A stretch of 64,000 nucleotides of DNA from Talaromyces rugulosus (Eukaryota > Ascomycota > Eurotiomycetes > Eurotiales > Trichocomaceae), in NCBI RefSeq assembly GCF_013368755.1, contig NC_049561.1:5642001-5706000 (forward strand), in the 5' to 3' direction. Within the stretch, counting starts at the first letter, position 1, and each line of letters starts with the position of its first letter. A program made the translations under genes and the position numbers. Below, piece by piece: positions 43,136-54,121 of this stretch. Under the pieces are notes generated by a model that made no database searches, was not told where the DNA came from, and was given only the letters and a program-made list of their open reading frames with translations.

Positions 43136-44390
43136 GACTAGTAGTTACTTACTGTTGAGATGCGCAAAGATAATGCGGAGAGGTTTTTTGGTCTTGTCAT
43201 TCTTATCAACTGTTAAACAATGAACTATACATATGACGTGTCATACTACTAGGGCAGAAAGATAGCCCCGATACGTCGTCCAAGACAGGTAGAGATAAGC
43301 TAACCAGCTGACTTTCTGCTTATTGAAAAGCAATAAGCAGATGCCGAGTGGACACTGGACAATCACGATACGGACTAGATAAAAAAAAAATAAGCTGCCC
43401 CATCTCGTGTTCGAATATACGATAGTGGCTGGTGTATGCAGATAGCAAAAAAAAAAATGGAAAAAAAGGTGGAAAAAAATTAGAGCTTCCCCCGCCTCGG
43501 CCTGGCCCGTTTGTTCAAGCGCGGGGTCAGGCGGGATGAGCCTTTTTTTTGGAGTTGCAGTAGAAAAGTAATAGAACTGGGGAAACGAAGATTAAATGTA
43601 CTGTACTAATAAGGGTGGTGGGGAGAGGGAGAGAAAGCACGACATGCTCCATCGCAGTGAGCATATACCCAATCAAGTAGCAACTTATTCTTTCGGTCAA
43701 CAATCCCAGTCAACTGGGCAAAAGATGCAATACGGCGTGTGCGACACGATAAATATGGAAAAAGACCGGATCCACCCTGCTGACTGTTTTGTGATGTTTT
43801 CTTCTGCTTCGCTGGCGACATCATATGCGAATGAGGTTCGATGGCTTGGTCTGGCTATCGGTATAACTAGTAACTTTACACGCCAGCGCTAAAAAAGACA
43901 GACACAGCACAGCATCAAATAATGCATCCAGCTTTTGCTTGGCGTGCACGACGGCGTTTTTATTAGCCTACGTTGATCGATCAGTCCATGGCCCAGTCCG
44001 AAGACTAGGATAGCTGTACTCCGCGGGGTTTTTTTTCGTTTTTGTTTTTTTAAGAAATTTCCCTTCGGGGTCAATGGTCATAGGCTTTATTTGATAACGC
44101 AAACTTGGATCGGAGTTGATTGCTCCCTCCCTTCGTGTGGAAGGCAGCTACATACCGGAACGAAACCAAAAAATAGTATACATGTATCAAATTAGTATAA
44201 ATATACAGAGTTCCGGTGTCGGCCAGTCAAAAGTCAAAAGAATCTTTGTCTATCTGTCTGGTCAACCTCTTTAAGTTCCCCCCACCCATCCCCGGGTTTG
44301 AACCTTTTTTTCCTATTTCTACTCCACACGTCGACTCGACGTCTACTTTTGTTTTATCTCATAAGAACTTATATCATACTACCACCCAAC
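43136..44390. other. Intergenic region, histidinol phosphatase / FKBP
   Basis: 1.25 kb between two plus-strand genes, with many A-tracts (43380-43480). A 98-codon frame at 43596-43892 starts with ATG but has no family feature. The last ~150 bp form a pyrimidine-rich leader before the FKBP start. Confidence 0.5.
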
Positions 44391-45375
44391 ATGAGCTGGG
44401 AAAAGACTATCCTCTCACAAGGAAACGGCGTGGACATGCCCGCCATCGGTGCCAGCGTCAAGATCGACTACACCGGTTGGCTCAGAGACCCCCAGTCTGC
44501 CGACCACGAAAAGGGGACACAGTACGCAAGAATATTCAAAAAAAAATGTGCAAGCCAGAAGGAAGGGAGAAAAAACCTGACTAGCCTTGCCAACCAACAG
44601 ATTCGATTCCTCCAAGGGCCGTGGTCCATTGGCGACTCCGATCGGTAAAGGTCGGGTTATCAAGGGTTCGTTATATCCCTTTCCCATTATTATTATTACT
44701 TCGCCACGATGGACTTCCAACGGGCTGTGGCAGCCGGGCTTTATGGCTAATTTAGTCTGACCAAATCAGGCTGGGATGAGGGTGTCTTGTCCATGACGCT
44801 CGGAGAAGAGGCCATTTTGACCATTGATTCGTAAGTTTATTATTCAATTCTCTCAGCAGTTGTTTATACAACAGATTTCCGTTGTCTTTTGATTGGCTAG
44901 AAATGGCTTTTTTTCTCTAGTATTATGAAAATAACACTAATGTTTGGTGCAGGAGCTATGCCTATGGCGACAGGTACGTACTAGATTCCCCGCACTCTTC
45001 CGATGCATGCATGGCCCCCTCCCCTCCTCAATATCACCGAATCCGAACCAATATGCCGGATGAAAACGGTTCAGAGACATGGGGTTTTAACTTTTTTTCT
45101 TACAGGGGATTCCCCGGCGTGATTCCGCCTAAATCGGACCTCATCTTGTAAGTGTTCTCCTTCCGTCAGTGTTTTTTCCCCCTATATCAAAAACGAAAAA
45201 TTTCGTCATGGTCCCATTTTTTTTTCTAGCGTGAATGTTTCACCGACTTGTTGGTTTTAATCCTCGTTTCCCCGGTTTATTTTCATTTATCATTTGAAGT
45301 GTAATACTAGTTAGTATATACTAACCCAGATACAGCCAAGTCAAACTGATCGAGATCAACGGCAAGCGTGCCTAA
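44391..45375 (+). CDS. fpr1: FKBP12-like peptidyl-prolyl cis-trans isomerase
   Basis: Cytosolic prolyl isomerase, the usual receptor for FK506 and rapamycin. Six exons, 44391-44521, 44601-44665, 44770-44830, 44953-44973, 45106-45147 and 45336-45375, encode 119 aa. The fourth exon is only 21 nt. FKBP hallmarks are present: 'VKIDYTGWL', 'QFDSSKGRGPLATPIGKGR', 'VIKGWDEGVLSMTLGE' (pocket Trp), 'SSYAYGDRGFPGVIPP' (Tyr) and 'LIFQVKLIEING'. It is about 11 residues longer than human FKBP12, mainly from an insertion around 'DPQSADHEKG'. It converges on the fucosidase gene. Confidence 0.93.
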
Positions 45376-45716
45376 CAATAATCGTTTTTTTTTTGCTGTC
45401 AAATTATGAAAAGCGGCACTTTTTTTGCTAGGAAAAAATTGACTATCCGGTGCATTTTGATTTTGCGTAGATTAGTGATTTATCTACATTGGGTCCCGAA
45501 ATGAAGGAAAGAGAAGAAAGGAAATCTCGTGAATGATAACTAGGTTAGCTTGTCTTTTTTTTTTTTATTTCGACTTGTTGAGCATTTACGGCAACTGAGA
45601 CTGGCATTACATATATTAATCAATTGATCTCCATTGGTGCATTATCGAAAGGCTCGCAAAGATGTGTTAAGGCATCAATTATTAAGCAAGGCAATATATA
45701 CACAGACTTGCTGACT

Positions 45717-48231
45717 TTAAGCGTTATAAGAAATTTTCAAAACCCAGCAGTACTTTTCCTCCTCCCAAGCACCGTCTGGAATGAAAAATGTAAACCCATT
45801 GCCGGATCCCTTCTTATACTCCTTCACCCATTTAATTTCCGAGGAATGTGACCCCGTTCCAACAACGCTAACCACATCCCCCCATAACAATGGTAATGGG
45901 GAATCAAGATAAACCTCCTGAGCTGGTTTATCTAAAAAGAGAATATAAAACGCGTCGGCAGTCTGTGTGAACCTGGCATTGTTCCCATCGGCAAGATTCT
46001 CCGACATGATGAACCAATAAGTTGTATTAAAAATTGCTTCGCCGTGCGCATGAATCCATTCTCCAGCTTCACGCAGATTCTGCGCCTCCGTCTCGACGAT
46101 GGTGCCGTCTGCACGGGGCCCAATGTCGAGGAGGAAGTTTCCGTTTTTGCTTACCATGTCTACGAGGTCCTGAATGATTGTGGTGGCATTCATGTATGCA
46201 CTGTCAGCTGTAGCTCGATTGTATCCGTAGCTATACGGATCCATACCCTCATTCGACTCCCACTTGCGGAGCTGGGCAGAGGAAAAAGTTTGGTATTCCG
46301 GTGTATCGAAATCGGCGGCTTCGGCAAGACCACATCGAGAATTGATTGTGACCTGGCGGTTCTGAGACCGAGCGTTATTCCACCAGGATGCAGCGAAGGG
46401 AGCTGTCCCATTGGCAGCGCCACAGTCGCACCACATGATATCAGTTGAGTAGTCATACGCGAGAATCTCCATTTGCGGGACCATCAGATCGGCGATGAAA
46501 TCATCGACGGGGAGGTGGCCTGTATACGGCTCGTCAAGACCCGTATACGGGTTTCGGGCAATGATACCGGGCCAGCTGGTCGAGGCGTTTCCGGGGAGCT
46601 GGGCGAAACCATAAGGGGCGAAATCTGGATTGAACCATTCGGGTAGAGAGAAATAGGTACCACGTCGGAGGCTTGGCTGGTATGTTTCCGCTGCGTCGAA
46701 GAGATCCTTGAGAAGATCACGCTGAGGCCCGTAAAGCAAGGCATTGCGGTCCGTTGTGTGCGATGTGTTGAACAGAGCAAACCCGTCGTGGTGTTTGGTT
46801 GTAAGAACAAAGTACTTGGCTCCGGAGGCATAGATAAGATCAACCCATTCCTTGGGATCCCATTTGGCAGCTGTGAAATTTTGGAATGAATCATCATAGT
46901 TCCAGTTTGGGCCAAAAGTGCGAAGACGATAATCATAAAAGTCCGATTTATCTGCTGGCCGATGGGTTGAGTACCACCTAATTGTAGTTAGTATTATTAT
47001 TGTTATTGTTATTGATTTCATGAAAAGATATGGACTGACCAAAACCACTCTGCGTAACTCTCGTAGGGGGTAGAGTTACCCCATCCTGGAACCGAGAATG
47101 CGCTCCAATGGATGAAAATGCCAAACTTGGCATCGTCATACCACTGAGGGCTTTCATGCTGGGTAAGACTAGACGGATCGGAAGTCCATTCAGTCAACCC
47201 AGAGATGGAGACATTCGCAACACGCTGTTTGTCACTGAAGAAGAGGTCATAACTAAGTAGAACATCTGCAGATCCGTTCGCGGCGCCCTTGACACCAATA
47301 TCTACGCGTTTCTGGTCCCCAGGGCACAGCCGTTTAATATGACCTGGCTCTATTGTTTTAACTCCGGGCATGGCTAGAGAGACCTCTATTCCGTGGCCTG
47401 CTATGCATTCTAAACCAGCGTTGTTGACAGTCAGTTCGACCACCTGATTCCCTTTTTCAGTCCATTTCTGAGTTGGTCGTACGAACTGGACTTGAGCAGA
47501 CGATCTGGCTTCAGATGCTTCCCAAAGAGACAAGGAAAAGACATGCAGTCTACCCGTGGTGGCATTAGTAGTGTCCGGAAGTGTAATAGAATGGAGGTCT
47601 TTGCTCGGGTCCAATGCCGCAGTATACTCGAAAATATGTGTGGTATTCCAGTTTGTGTCGTTACTAGTGAATCGATATGGGAAAATAATCTCTCCTCGGT
47701 TGATGGTGAGAAATGCCCACCATGGCAAACTGCGCAACTCAGACACCAGTATCGAGCCATCCGTATATGTGTATGTCACATTTCCGGATACAGTCGTCAG
47801 TTCAACATCGGAAGATACCAGCATAGATGCGGAGAAGTATTTTGAGTTCTTGTGTGACTTGGATAGAGTAATCTCCTGGCCTGAGCAGATCACATTGTCT
47901 GGCTTTGATGGATCTGGCTGGAGGCCTGGAAACTCATAGACAACACCGGTTTTGGTGGATGTGTATGTTCCATCAGTGATCCCGATGATGGCAGGGTCTG
48001 GGTACGATTCATTTAAAGCATCAAACGCTGCAACGCCGGGCTGAGCACCGAATGCTTTGTTATTGAAGTAGGGCTCCAATAAAATGGGGGTCGATTGCTT
48101 TCAACTTGTGTTAATTATATACGTTGACATTAAATATAGTTAGCATGAGCTCTCACCTTAAAACCTTTAGCAGTGGCCGTTGGCGACAATGCAATCGCCA
48201 AGGCCAGCACATAGGATGTTTCAGCCTTCAT
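45717..48231 (-). CDS. Secreted GH29 alpha-L-fucosidase with N-terminal accessory domains
   Basis: Hydrolyses terminal alpha-L-fucose. Three exons, 48231-48157, 48097-47040 and 46977-45717, give 797 aa. Residues 1-~21 are a signal peptide (hydrophobic, ending around 'SPTATA'). Residues ~45-340 form beta-rich accessory regions, the second Ig-like, before the catalytic domain. That domain starts at ~343 with '[14 protein letters not shown]' and contains '[15 protein letters not shown]' and 'TDIMWCDCG', where Asp562 fits the GH29 nucleophile. '[13 protein letters not shown]' is also typical. Many Asn-X-Ser/Thr sites fit secretion. GH29 enzymes usually start with the catalytic domain, so the ~340-residue N-terminal part is unusual. 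It is divergent from the unknown secreted protein at 48861. Confidence 0.9.
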
Positions 48232-48860
48232 TTTGCGCTTGAAACCCAATGAATCCTTGAAATAAGCGCCGAGCGACTTCTTATCATTCCCAATATTCTT
48301 CACATCAATCTCTCACCGTAAGTATTGAAATCTTTCCTATCAACAAACCCCGCCATGAAATGGCACAGTAGCATCAACAATGCTCCTCTTGACTCGGTCA
48401 ATTAGACGCCAATCTCTGTTATGATAGCGTATAAACGGGGCAGATAGGGACGTCACGCATCGACAGAGCATCGGAGCTTCACCCGATTTTGCCGCAAAGG
48501 GGATAAAGCGTGCACAGTGGGCCGTTTAGCCACGCATTTCGTGGGTCCTGTCTTGATTGAAGCTTGATTCATTGGACCTGGGGTGTATCAAGTCTCTTAA
48601 GCTTTATTAACCTATTTAGGCCTGATTAAACTTAGTAATGGTTACATCGTGTCGCTTTTGACTTGATGCCACTGAGACTTCAAATGGAAGGTGTTGGTAA
48701 ACAATTGTGGGGGAACGCCGGCAAGAATTAACCGTGATGAAGTAGATGATATGGGCAGGGATGTTGCACCGTGAGAACTGTAATTAAATAGGACGGAAAT
48801 ACCCGATTTCTCATACTTTGGTCATGCAAGGTTGAAGATAGTGAATGCTGTGCTAATTCA
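48232..48860. promoter_or_regulatory. Divergent promoter of two secreted hydrolases
   Basis: 629 bp between the start codons of the fucosidase (minus) and the unknown secreted protein (plus). No coding sequence is seen. AT-rich blocks and a TTAAGCTTTATTAA segment (~48598-48611) are present. The arrangement suggests joint induction. Confidence 0.5.
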
Positions 48861-50720
48861 ATGTTGGCGAAATCGTTCTTCTCGGCAGTTGCTGCCTTGG
48901 CCAGCCTTCCACTAGCCCTGACCTTTAACAATCCGGCTGGAGTAGACATCTGGTGTGGGAAGGCATATCGTGCTAGGTAAGATAGAGCTGAAGAAGATAC
49001 CTATTTGGTAGCTGAGCCTGTACTAACCCTCTGCGGGTTTAAAGCAATGAATCTTTCAACCCAGGCGGGTGGTTTGAAGAACCCTCGCAGTCCTCAACAC
49101 CGCTGCTGGATCTCAAAGTTAAACCGCGGATGAGTATTTATCTTGGTAGCGACTATGATGGAAGCCTCTTGGTAGATGCAGCCGTATCGTATCTTACTGG
49201 TGAAAAATTGCCGTCTACTAAATCAAGTGTCGATTCGCTAGTACATCGGTCATATTTATCCATCAAAGTCACTTCGGATGGAAAGCCGATTTTCCTGGGG
49301 AAAAAAGAGCAGCAAATATCGTTGGACACACGCGATAATGAGATCGATATTAGTCTGGAACAGTTCCCACCCCGTCTGACTCCTTATAACATCACCCTCA
49401 TCGCGACTTTGGGCCATGGAAATAAGAAAACAACATTTGTTGCGACAACAGAGTTGTATAGACTTCCGCAACGCACAGATGGCGGAAGTTCCACAAGACT
49501 TGATCATCTCTATGGTGGGTTGGCTGTTGTCAAAGGCGAGGAGACTGAATGGACGCCGATTTTCCCATATACATATTACGGTTAGTGAGGCGAATTGTTG
49601 AAAACAGCAAAGAGAAAGACAACTGATGATTTCTCTAGTCCAATGGTCTCTCTACTGGTATGCAAATGTATCCACGTTGGATGAATTTGCTTCTCGAGGA
49701 TATAATGTCATCCATATCGTCCCGACTGGTGACCTTGGTGATACCCCGTTCCCTTGGGACGAATTTGAGCCCTATCTGCAACGTGCCGATGAGCTCGGGT
49801 TATACTTCCAATATGACGTGCGCTGGGACTATACAAATCTGACCACGATGATCGACCAAGTCACCCGCCTACGCTCACACCCATCCATTCTGCTTTGGTA
49901 TACCGGTGACGAGCCCGATGGGAAAAGTAACCCAATCAACTCAACCGGAATCGCATACGATACCATCCGCTCACTCGACCTGTATCATCCTGTGTCGTTG
50001 GCACTGAACTGCTACGATTTCTATTACGAGGATTACGCCTCTGGCGCCGACATCATCTTGTCAGATGTCTATCCGATCTCAGCCAACACTAGCTGGTCCA
50101 CCGTCTACGACACACCTTGCAACACGACGTACGGGTGCTGCGGATGTGACGACTGCAATGGTCGTTTCGAAGATCTCTCCGACCGACTCGACAACTTTGC
50201 GCATTTCGACGAGATCATCGGATGGCCCAAAACCCACTGGGGTGCGCCACAGGCCTTTGGCAACGAGACGTTTTGGACGCGCTACCCAACTGCAGATGAG
50301 GAAGTTGTCATGACTATGCTCAGTATTAACCACGCTGCAAAGGGGATTGTCATGTGGGATTTCCCGACATCAGCGGATATTCTTGGTGCAACTGATGCGC
50401 TGGCGGCTGTTCTGACGAGTGAACGTGTGGCGAGTTTCTTAGTTGGTACACCAATTGTGCAACAGTTGACGGTGACTGGTGGAGAGAGGGTGGATGCTGC
50501 GGCATGGGTGATGGGAGATCAGATGTTGATTAGCATTATCAACCTGAATTATGGAAGTATCCCTGGAGCAGTCAGTGTTGGTTTGCCTGAGAAGAGATCA
50601 GTGAAGTCGATGGCAAGCACGCTCTGGGGTGAAACGGGTTGGAAGGGTGTTGGGGAGTCCTTGAAGACTACCGACCTTGCAGGACTGGCCGTATCAATTC
50701 TAGTGGTAGGTTTGAAGTAG
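48861..50720 (+). CDS. Secreted putative glycoside hydrolase of unrecognised family
   Basis: Three exons, 48861-48976, 49045-49580 and 49639-50720, encode 577 aa. Residues 1-~20 are a signal peptide. Residues ~25-205 look beta-rich. From ~215 the alternating pattern suggests a TIM barrel: 'VQWSLYWYANVSTLDEFASR', 'YNVIHIVPTG', then 'HPSILLWYTGDEPDG', where Glu309 after Asp308 sits at the end of a strand as in clan GH-A acid/base sites. 'WGAPQAFGNETFWTRYP' follows, then 'KGIVMWDFPTSAD'. A Cys-rich loop (GCCGCDDC) and many N-glycosylation sequons fit secretion. The C-terminal ~80 residues resemble a small beta domain. I do not recognise the family; glycoside hydrolase is inferred from fold-like pattern and from the divergent fucosidase neighbour. 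Confidence 0.75.
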
Positions 50721-51367
50721 GGTGACTTCTGCAGTATCAAGCCTATAAAGGTCTGTGTATTATTCACTAAATGTGCAGTGGCTAGTCGTTAATCATGCTG
50801 GCTAATTAGTGAGCTGTTAAATGTCAAGAGTTTTATATACCTAACATTTGAAGAGCTAATATTACTCATGTATAAAGCAGGTAGGTCAGTCTACAGTGGG
50901 ATCGGTTAAATACTTCTCAATTGGGTAGGAATGGAGCGTGTCTGCTGACTGGCAACTGGTGGGTTTTGGTATCTTGGAAGATTTGCTCTAAATGAGGCCT
51001 ATGCCCCAAAACGGTGATTGACTTTGTTGGAACAAAAAATTGATTCATTGGCCGATCATAAAAAAGGAGACCAACTGCGTGAACTGATGAGAGAAATGGG
51101 ATGACAAAAAAGAAAAGAAGGAGTGACAATAACAACTCAAGATCTCTCTCCGAGGAAAGATCCATGATCTTGCTATGCATGCTAGCGTAAACGCAAACCA
51201 GTTGTCAAAAAATGAAATGAAATGAAGAGTGGTATAACAAAAAGGTATATTGCTTTGATAAAGAACAGAAGACGTAAAAAACAGAGAACAAAAGGGAAAA
51301 AAGGGAAGAGAGACATGCGATGATCTATCTATATATGAGTATATGAGTGTATGTACTAATCAATCAA
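50721..51367. other. Convergent 3' intergenic region
   Basis: AT-rich spacer between the secreted protein (plus) and the LysM protein (minus). It contains short repeats such as ATGAAATGAAATGAA (~51211) and TCAATCAATCAATC (~51359). I see no gene. Confidence 0.6.
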
Positions 51368-53305
51368 TCAATCGTTCTTGTGAGAGTCATCAATGACACG
51401 ACCCCCGACCCGAGCCCTGCTCGTTGAAGCCAATGAGCTAGCAAAACGCTCGTACTGCGCTTTGCCAAGCGTGTGGGTTTGCTGCTGTTGCTGGGTATGG
51501 TGTGGAGGGGCAAGGTATTCTCTGCGGTTCAATGATGATGACGGTGGAGGTGTGGTGCCTTCAAGCCCGTCGCTTAGTTCGATCAAATCGCCCAATCCAC
51601 TGATACCTACGGCGTTGCCGTGTGGCGCTTGTGATGATGACCCTTGCTGTATCTCATTCAGGCCGGTCTTGGCTCGTGTAGCCATCTTGCGCATCCAGCC
51701 TTCGATAGCACCGCCGACGTTCTCGAGGCCGGAATGTGATGCTGTGGACGGGACGCTCGACATGGAATCAAAAGACGCCTTTCTCGATGTGGGCGCTTGT
51801 TGTGAGGGGGGTGGAGGTGCTGCGAGGTGAGGAAGATGCTGCGAGAAGAATTTATTCAGCCCGTCTGGTGCAGGGCCCGGTGCATGCACATCGCGTCCAA
51901 GAGTGCCCACTCCTCCAGGTCCAGACAGCGTGATGCTTCCGGTGCGCCTGTGATTTGACCGGGTGCTGCTCAGCGCTGGAGACTGGGTGCTAGGAGTTAA
52001 ACGTGACGACGGCCTGAAATATTGCGGGGAACTGTCTCGCCGAGTACGCAGCGGCGACTCCGCCCTCTTGATCGTTGTCGAAGACTCGGATGGCGGAGTT
52101 GAAGAAGATTCGAGATCAGAGTATGGAATCGACATGGATCTCCGCCGAGAGCGCGGGAAAAAACCTAGCGTCTTGCGAGGGACACGGCCAATTTCCACTG
52201 GTGCTGGAAAATCCTCCATCTGAACCCATGCTTCGTGTTTCCATATTTGCTCCCCCTCGACGTTTGTTCCGCTCTCGTCCTGCGTTTGTGACTCAACCGG
52301 TGCTATTGAACTTCCGTTTAGATCTTCCGTAGAGGATTTCGCTGATGGCCCATCTCCCAAAAGGTCCAGGTTGTCTGGTTTGGCTATTCTCCGTCCCTTG
52401 ACGGAGCAAGCCTCGGCCGGTAAAAGCACCGTCTTCCTAGTCTGAATGCTATCGCTGGGCCAAAACCCGTTGGCCTTGCGGAAAATAGCAAGCTGACATC
52501 CGTATTTGATTGATAACCCAGTCATCGTGTCGCTGGGTTGTACATGGTGAACATAGACTAATGCCTCTTCGTTCTGCTCTTCTTCCGTCGTGTGAGTTTC
52601 CGTCCTATCCATCGAGTCCTTTCGTTTGTATCGCCCCTTGAGATCCGACACCGAATCGCCATTGGCAAGAAGTAATATCTCTCGTTTCTTGGCCTGCACC
52701 AAAGCTTGTCTTTCTTCCCTGGTGCCAGCTCCAATCTGCGACGTCGAGGGCGTCGAAGGGCCCCATGTCGAAGGCCCGGTCTGCTTTGGCGGATGAAAGG
52801 GGGTAATATCTGATCGAGAGGGTTTGCGCCTCTTTGCTGAGGCGGACAAGGAAGGCCCTGGTTTCCCCCAAGAAGAAGACGCTTCGTTGCCAAGTACCGA
52901 TGACGCTAGACTTTGGATTGACGACCACGACGACTCAAAGAACCCTTGTGAGCTATGTGGTGAACTGCCGTATGCTTTTGAGAAACCTCGATCTGCAGAA
53001 TCATCCCTATACCTATCGTTGATCTCTCTTTCGGTTGCCCGGGAGGGGTGTTTCTGGGGCAGCGGGGAGCCCCTTCGTGACGCATACGGAGAAGGCGTGG
53101 TCCCGCGAGACTGAGGGGGAGTTAGCCCATTAGACGCAGCGGACAAGCGCGAGCTCAGTGTGTGTATTCGGTTTTCCTCCTCTTCATCATTAATAGGTAT
53201 CTGCCGTCTGTTACGAGGCCGGATGGATGTATTCAGTCTCCGACTTGAGCTGGCACTGGACGTCGCCGGGTCAAGAAAGTCAGGCGAATCGGTATTGGAA
53301 CTCAT
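51368..53305 (-). CDS. Intracellular LysM-domain protein
   Basis: Single exon, 645 aa, no signal peptide. One LysM motif at about residues 249-295 ('YVHHVQPSDTMTGLSIKYGC' followed by the 'LAIFRKANGFW' segment) resembles the eukaryotic intracellular LysM (LYSMD-type) proteins rather than secreted chitin-binding effectors. The rest is low-complexity, rich in Ser, Pro, Thr and Arg, with Arg-Arg-Ser phosphorylation-like sites. The molecular role is unknown. Its TLDc/OXR1 partner domain, found in some relatives, is absent. Confidence 0.8.
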   Translation of the reverse strand: MSSNTDSPDFLDPATSSASSSRRLNTSIRPRNRRQIPINDEEEENRIHTLSSRLSAASNGLTPPQSRGTTPSPYASRRGSPLPQKHPSRATEREINDRYRDDSADRGFSKAYGSSPHSSQGFFESSWSSIQSLASSVLGNEASSSWGKPGPSLSASAKRRKPSRSDITPFHPPKQTGPSTWGPSTPSTSQIGAGTREERQALVQAKKREILLLANGDSVSDLKGRYKRKDSMDRTETHTTEEEQNEEALVYVHHVQPSDTMTGLSIKYGCQLAIFRKANGFWPSDSIQTRKTVLLPAEACSVKGRRIAKPDNLDLLGDGPSAKSSTEDLNGSSIAPVESQTQDESGTNVEGEQIWKHEAWVQMEDFPAPVEIGRVPRKTLGFFPRSRRRSMSIPYSDLESSSTPPSESSTTIKRAESPLRTRRDSSPQYFRPSSRLTPSTQSPALSSTRSNHRRTGSITLSGPGGVGTLGRDVHAPGPAPDGLNKFFSQHLPHLAAPPPPSQQAPTSRKASFDSMSSVPSTASHSGLENVGGAIEGWMRKMATRAKTGLNEIQQGSSSQAPHGNAVGISGLGDLIELSDGLEGTTPPPSSSLNRREYLAPPHHTQQQQQTHTLGKAQYERFASSLASTSRARVGGRVIDDSHKND

Positions 53306-54121
53306 TCCTATAATAGTATGCTGTAAAATCCGATTTTTCCAGGATTCAAAAAGACACAGGCGTGTGGAGGGCCGTCAGATAAGGCCAGGGCGGAATAACC
53401 TCAAACCATTCGAGATATACAGCCACTGGCGGCGACGGACGAACCTCCCCACCAAAGCAAAAGTAGCCAACGCTCACTAGCTGCAGCGCTCTAATTCATT
53501 CCTGACGGAGGGGTCACTGGCGTAGGAAAATAGCGTATCTCGTTTCAGTGTCTTTTTTCTGGGGGAGGCTCTGGGGTTACAGGACAGGAGGCGATCGTAA
53601 TGGACACGGAAGCGGACGAAACAGATGACGAGTCGTTTCCCTTGGCGCGCGCCGGGCCCTGGAAAGCGATGTGGTCGCCCGGCTGTTTCACGCAGCACTG
53701 AGCAGTTGTTTGCAACTGACAAGGAAGAGGGCCAGTATGGAACGGTCTTAGGTATAAAACGGCGATGCGATTGTAGTTGTAGTTGCGACTTGGGGAGCGC
53801 GAGCATGTAGTAGTGAACGATAGAGGGAGGGCTGGGCGGAACAGCGTGCGCTAGCCGGGGCCCGCCGCCCGCCGCCAATCGCATAATATACGAGAAATTA
53901 AAATACTACTATTAATATTCATACCAATGGGAATAAATATTGGATGGGTCTATTAAGAGTCAAGTATACATAGTCAAGAAGCAAGCAATCGTCATCTCTT
54001 GAGATCCAGCAAAAGAAGCGTCATTAATAGATGTTTACACATGTGGCTGATATGTTGATATGTCCAAAACGCCTTGCATGCATGATCAACATGCCACAAC
54101 GCAATCATCAAGCGACAAAGA
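53306..54121. other. Intergenic region upstream of the LysM gene
   Basis: 816 bp between the LysM gene start and the 3' end of the MSP1-like gene, both on the minus strand. A GC-rich block at 53640-53880 has open frames on both strands, including an ATG frame at 53477-53884 (minus), but none shows family features. Probably the LysM promoter plus the MSP1 3' flank. Confidence 0.5.
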
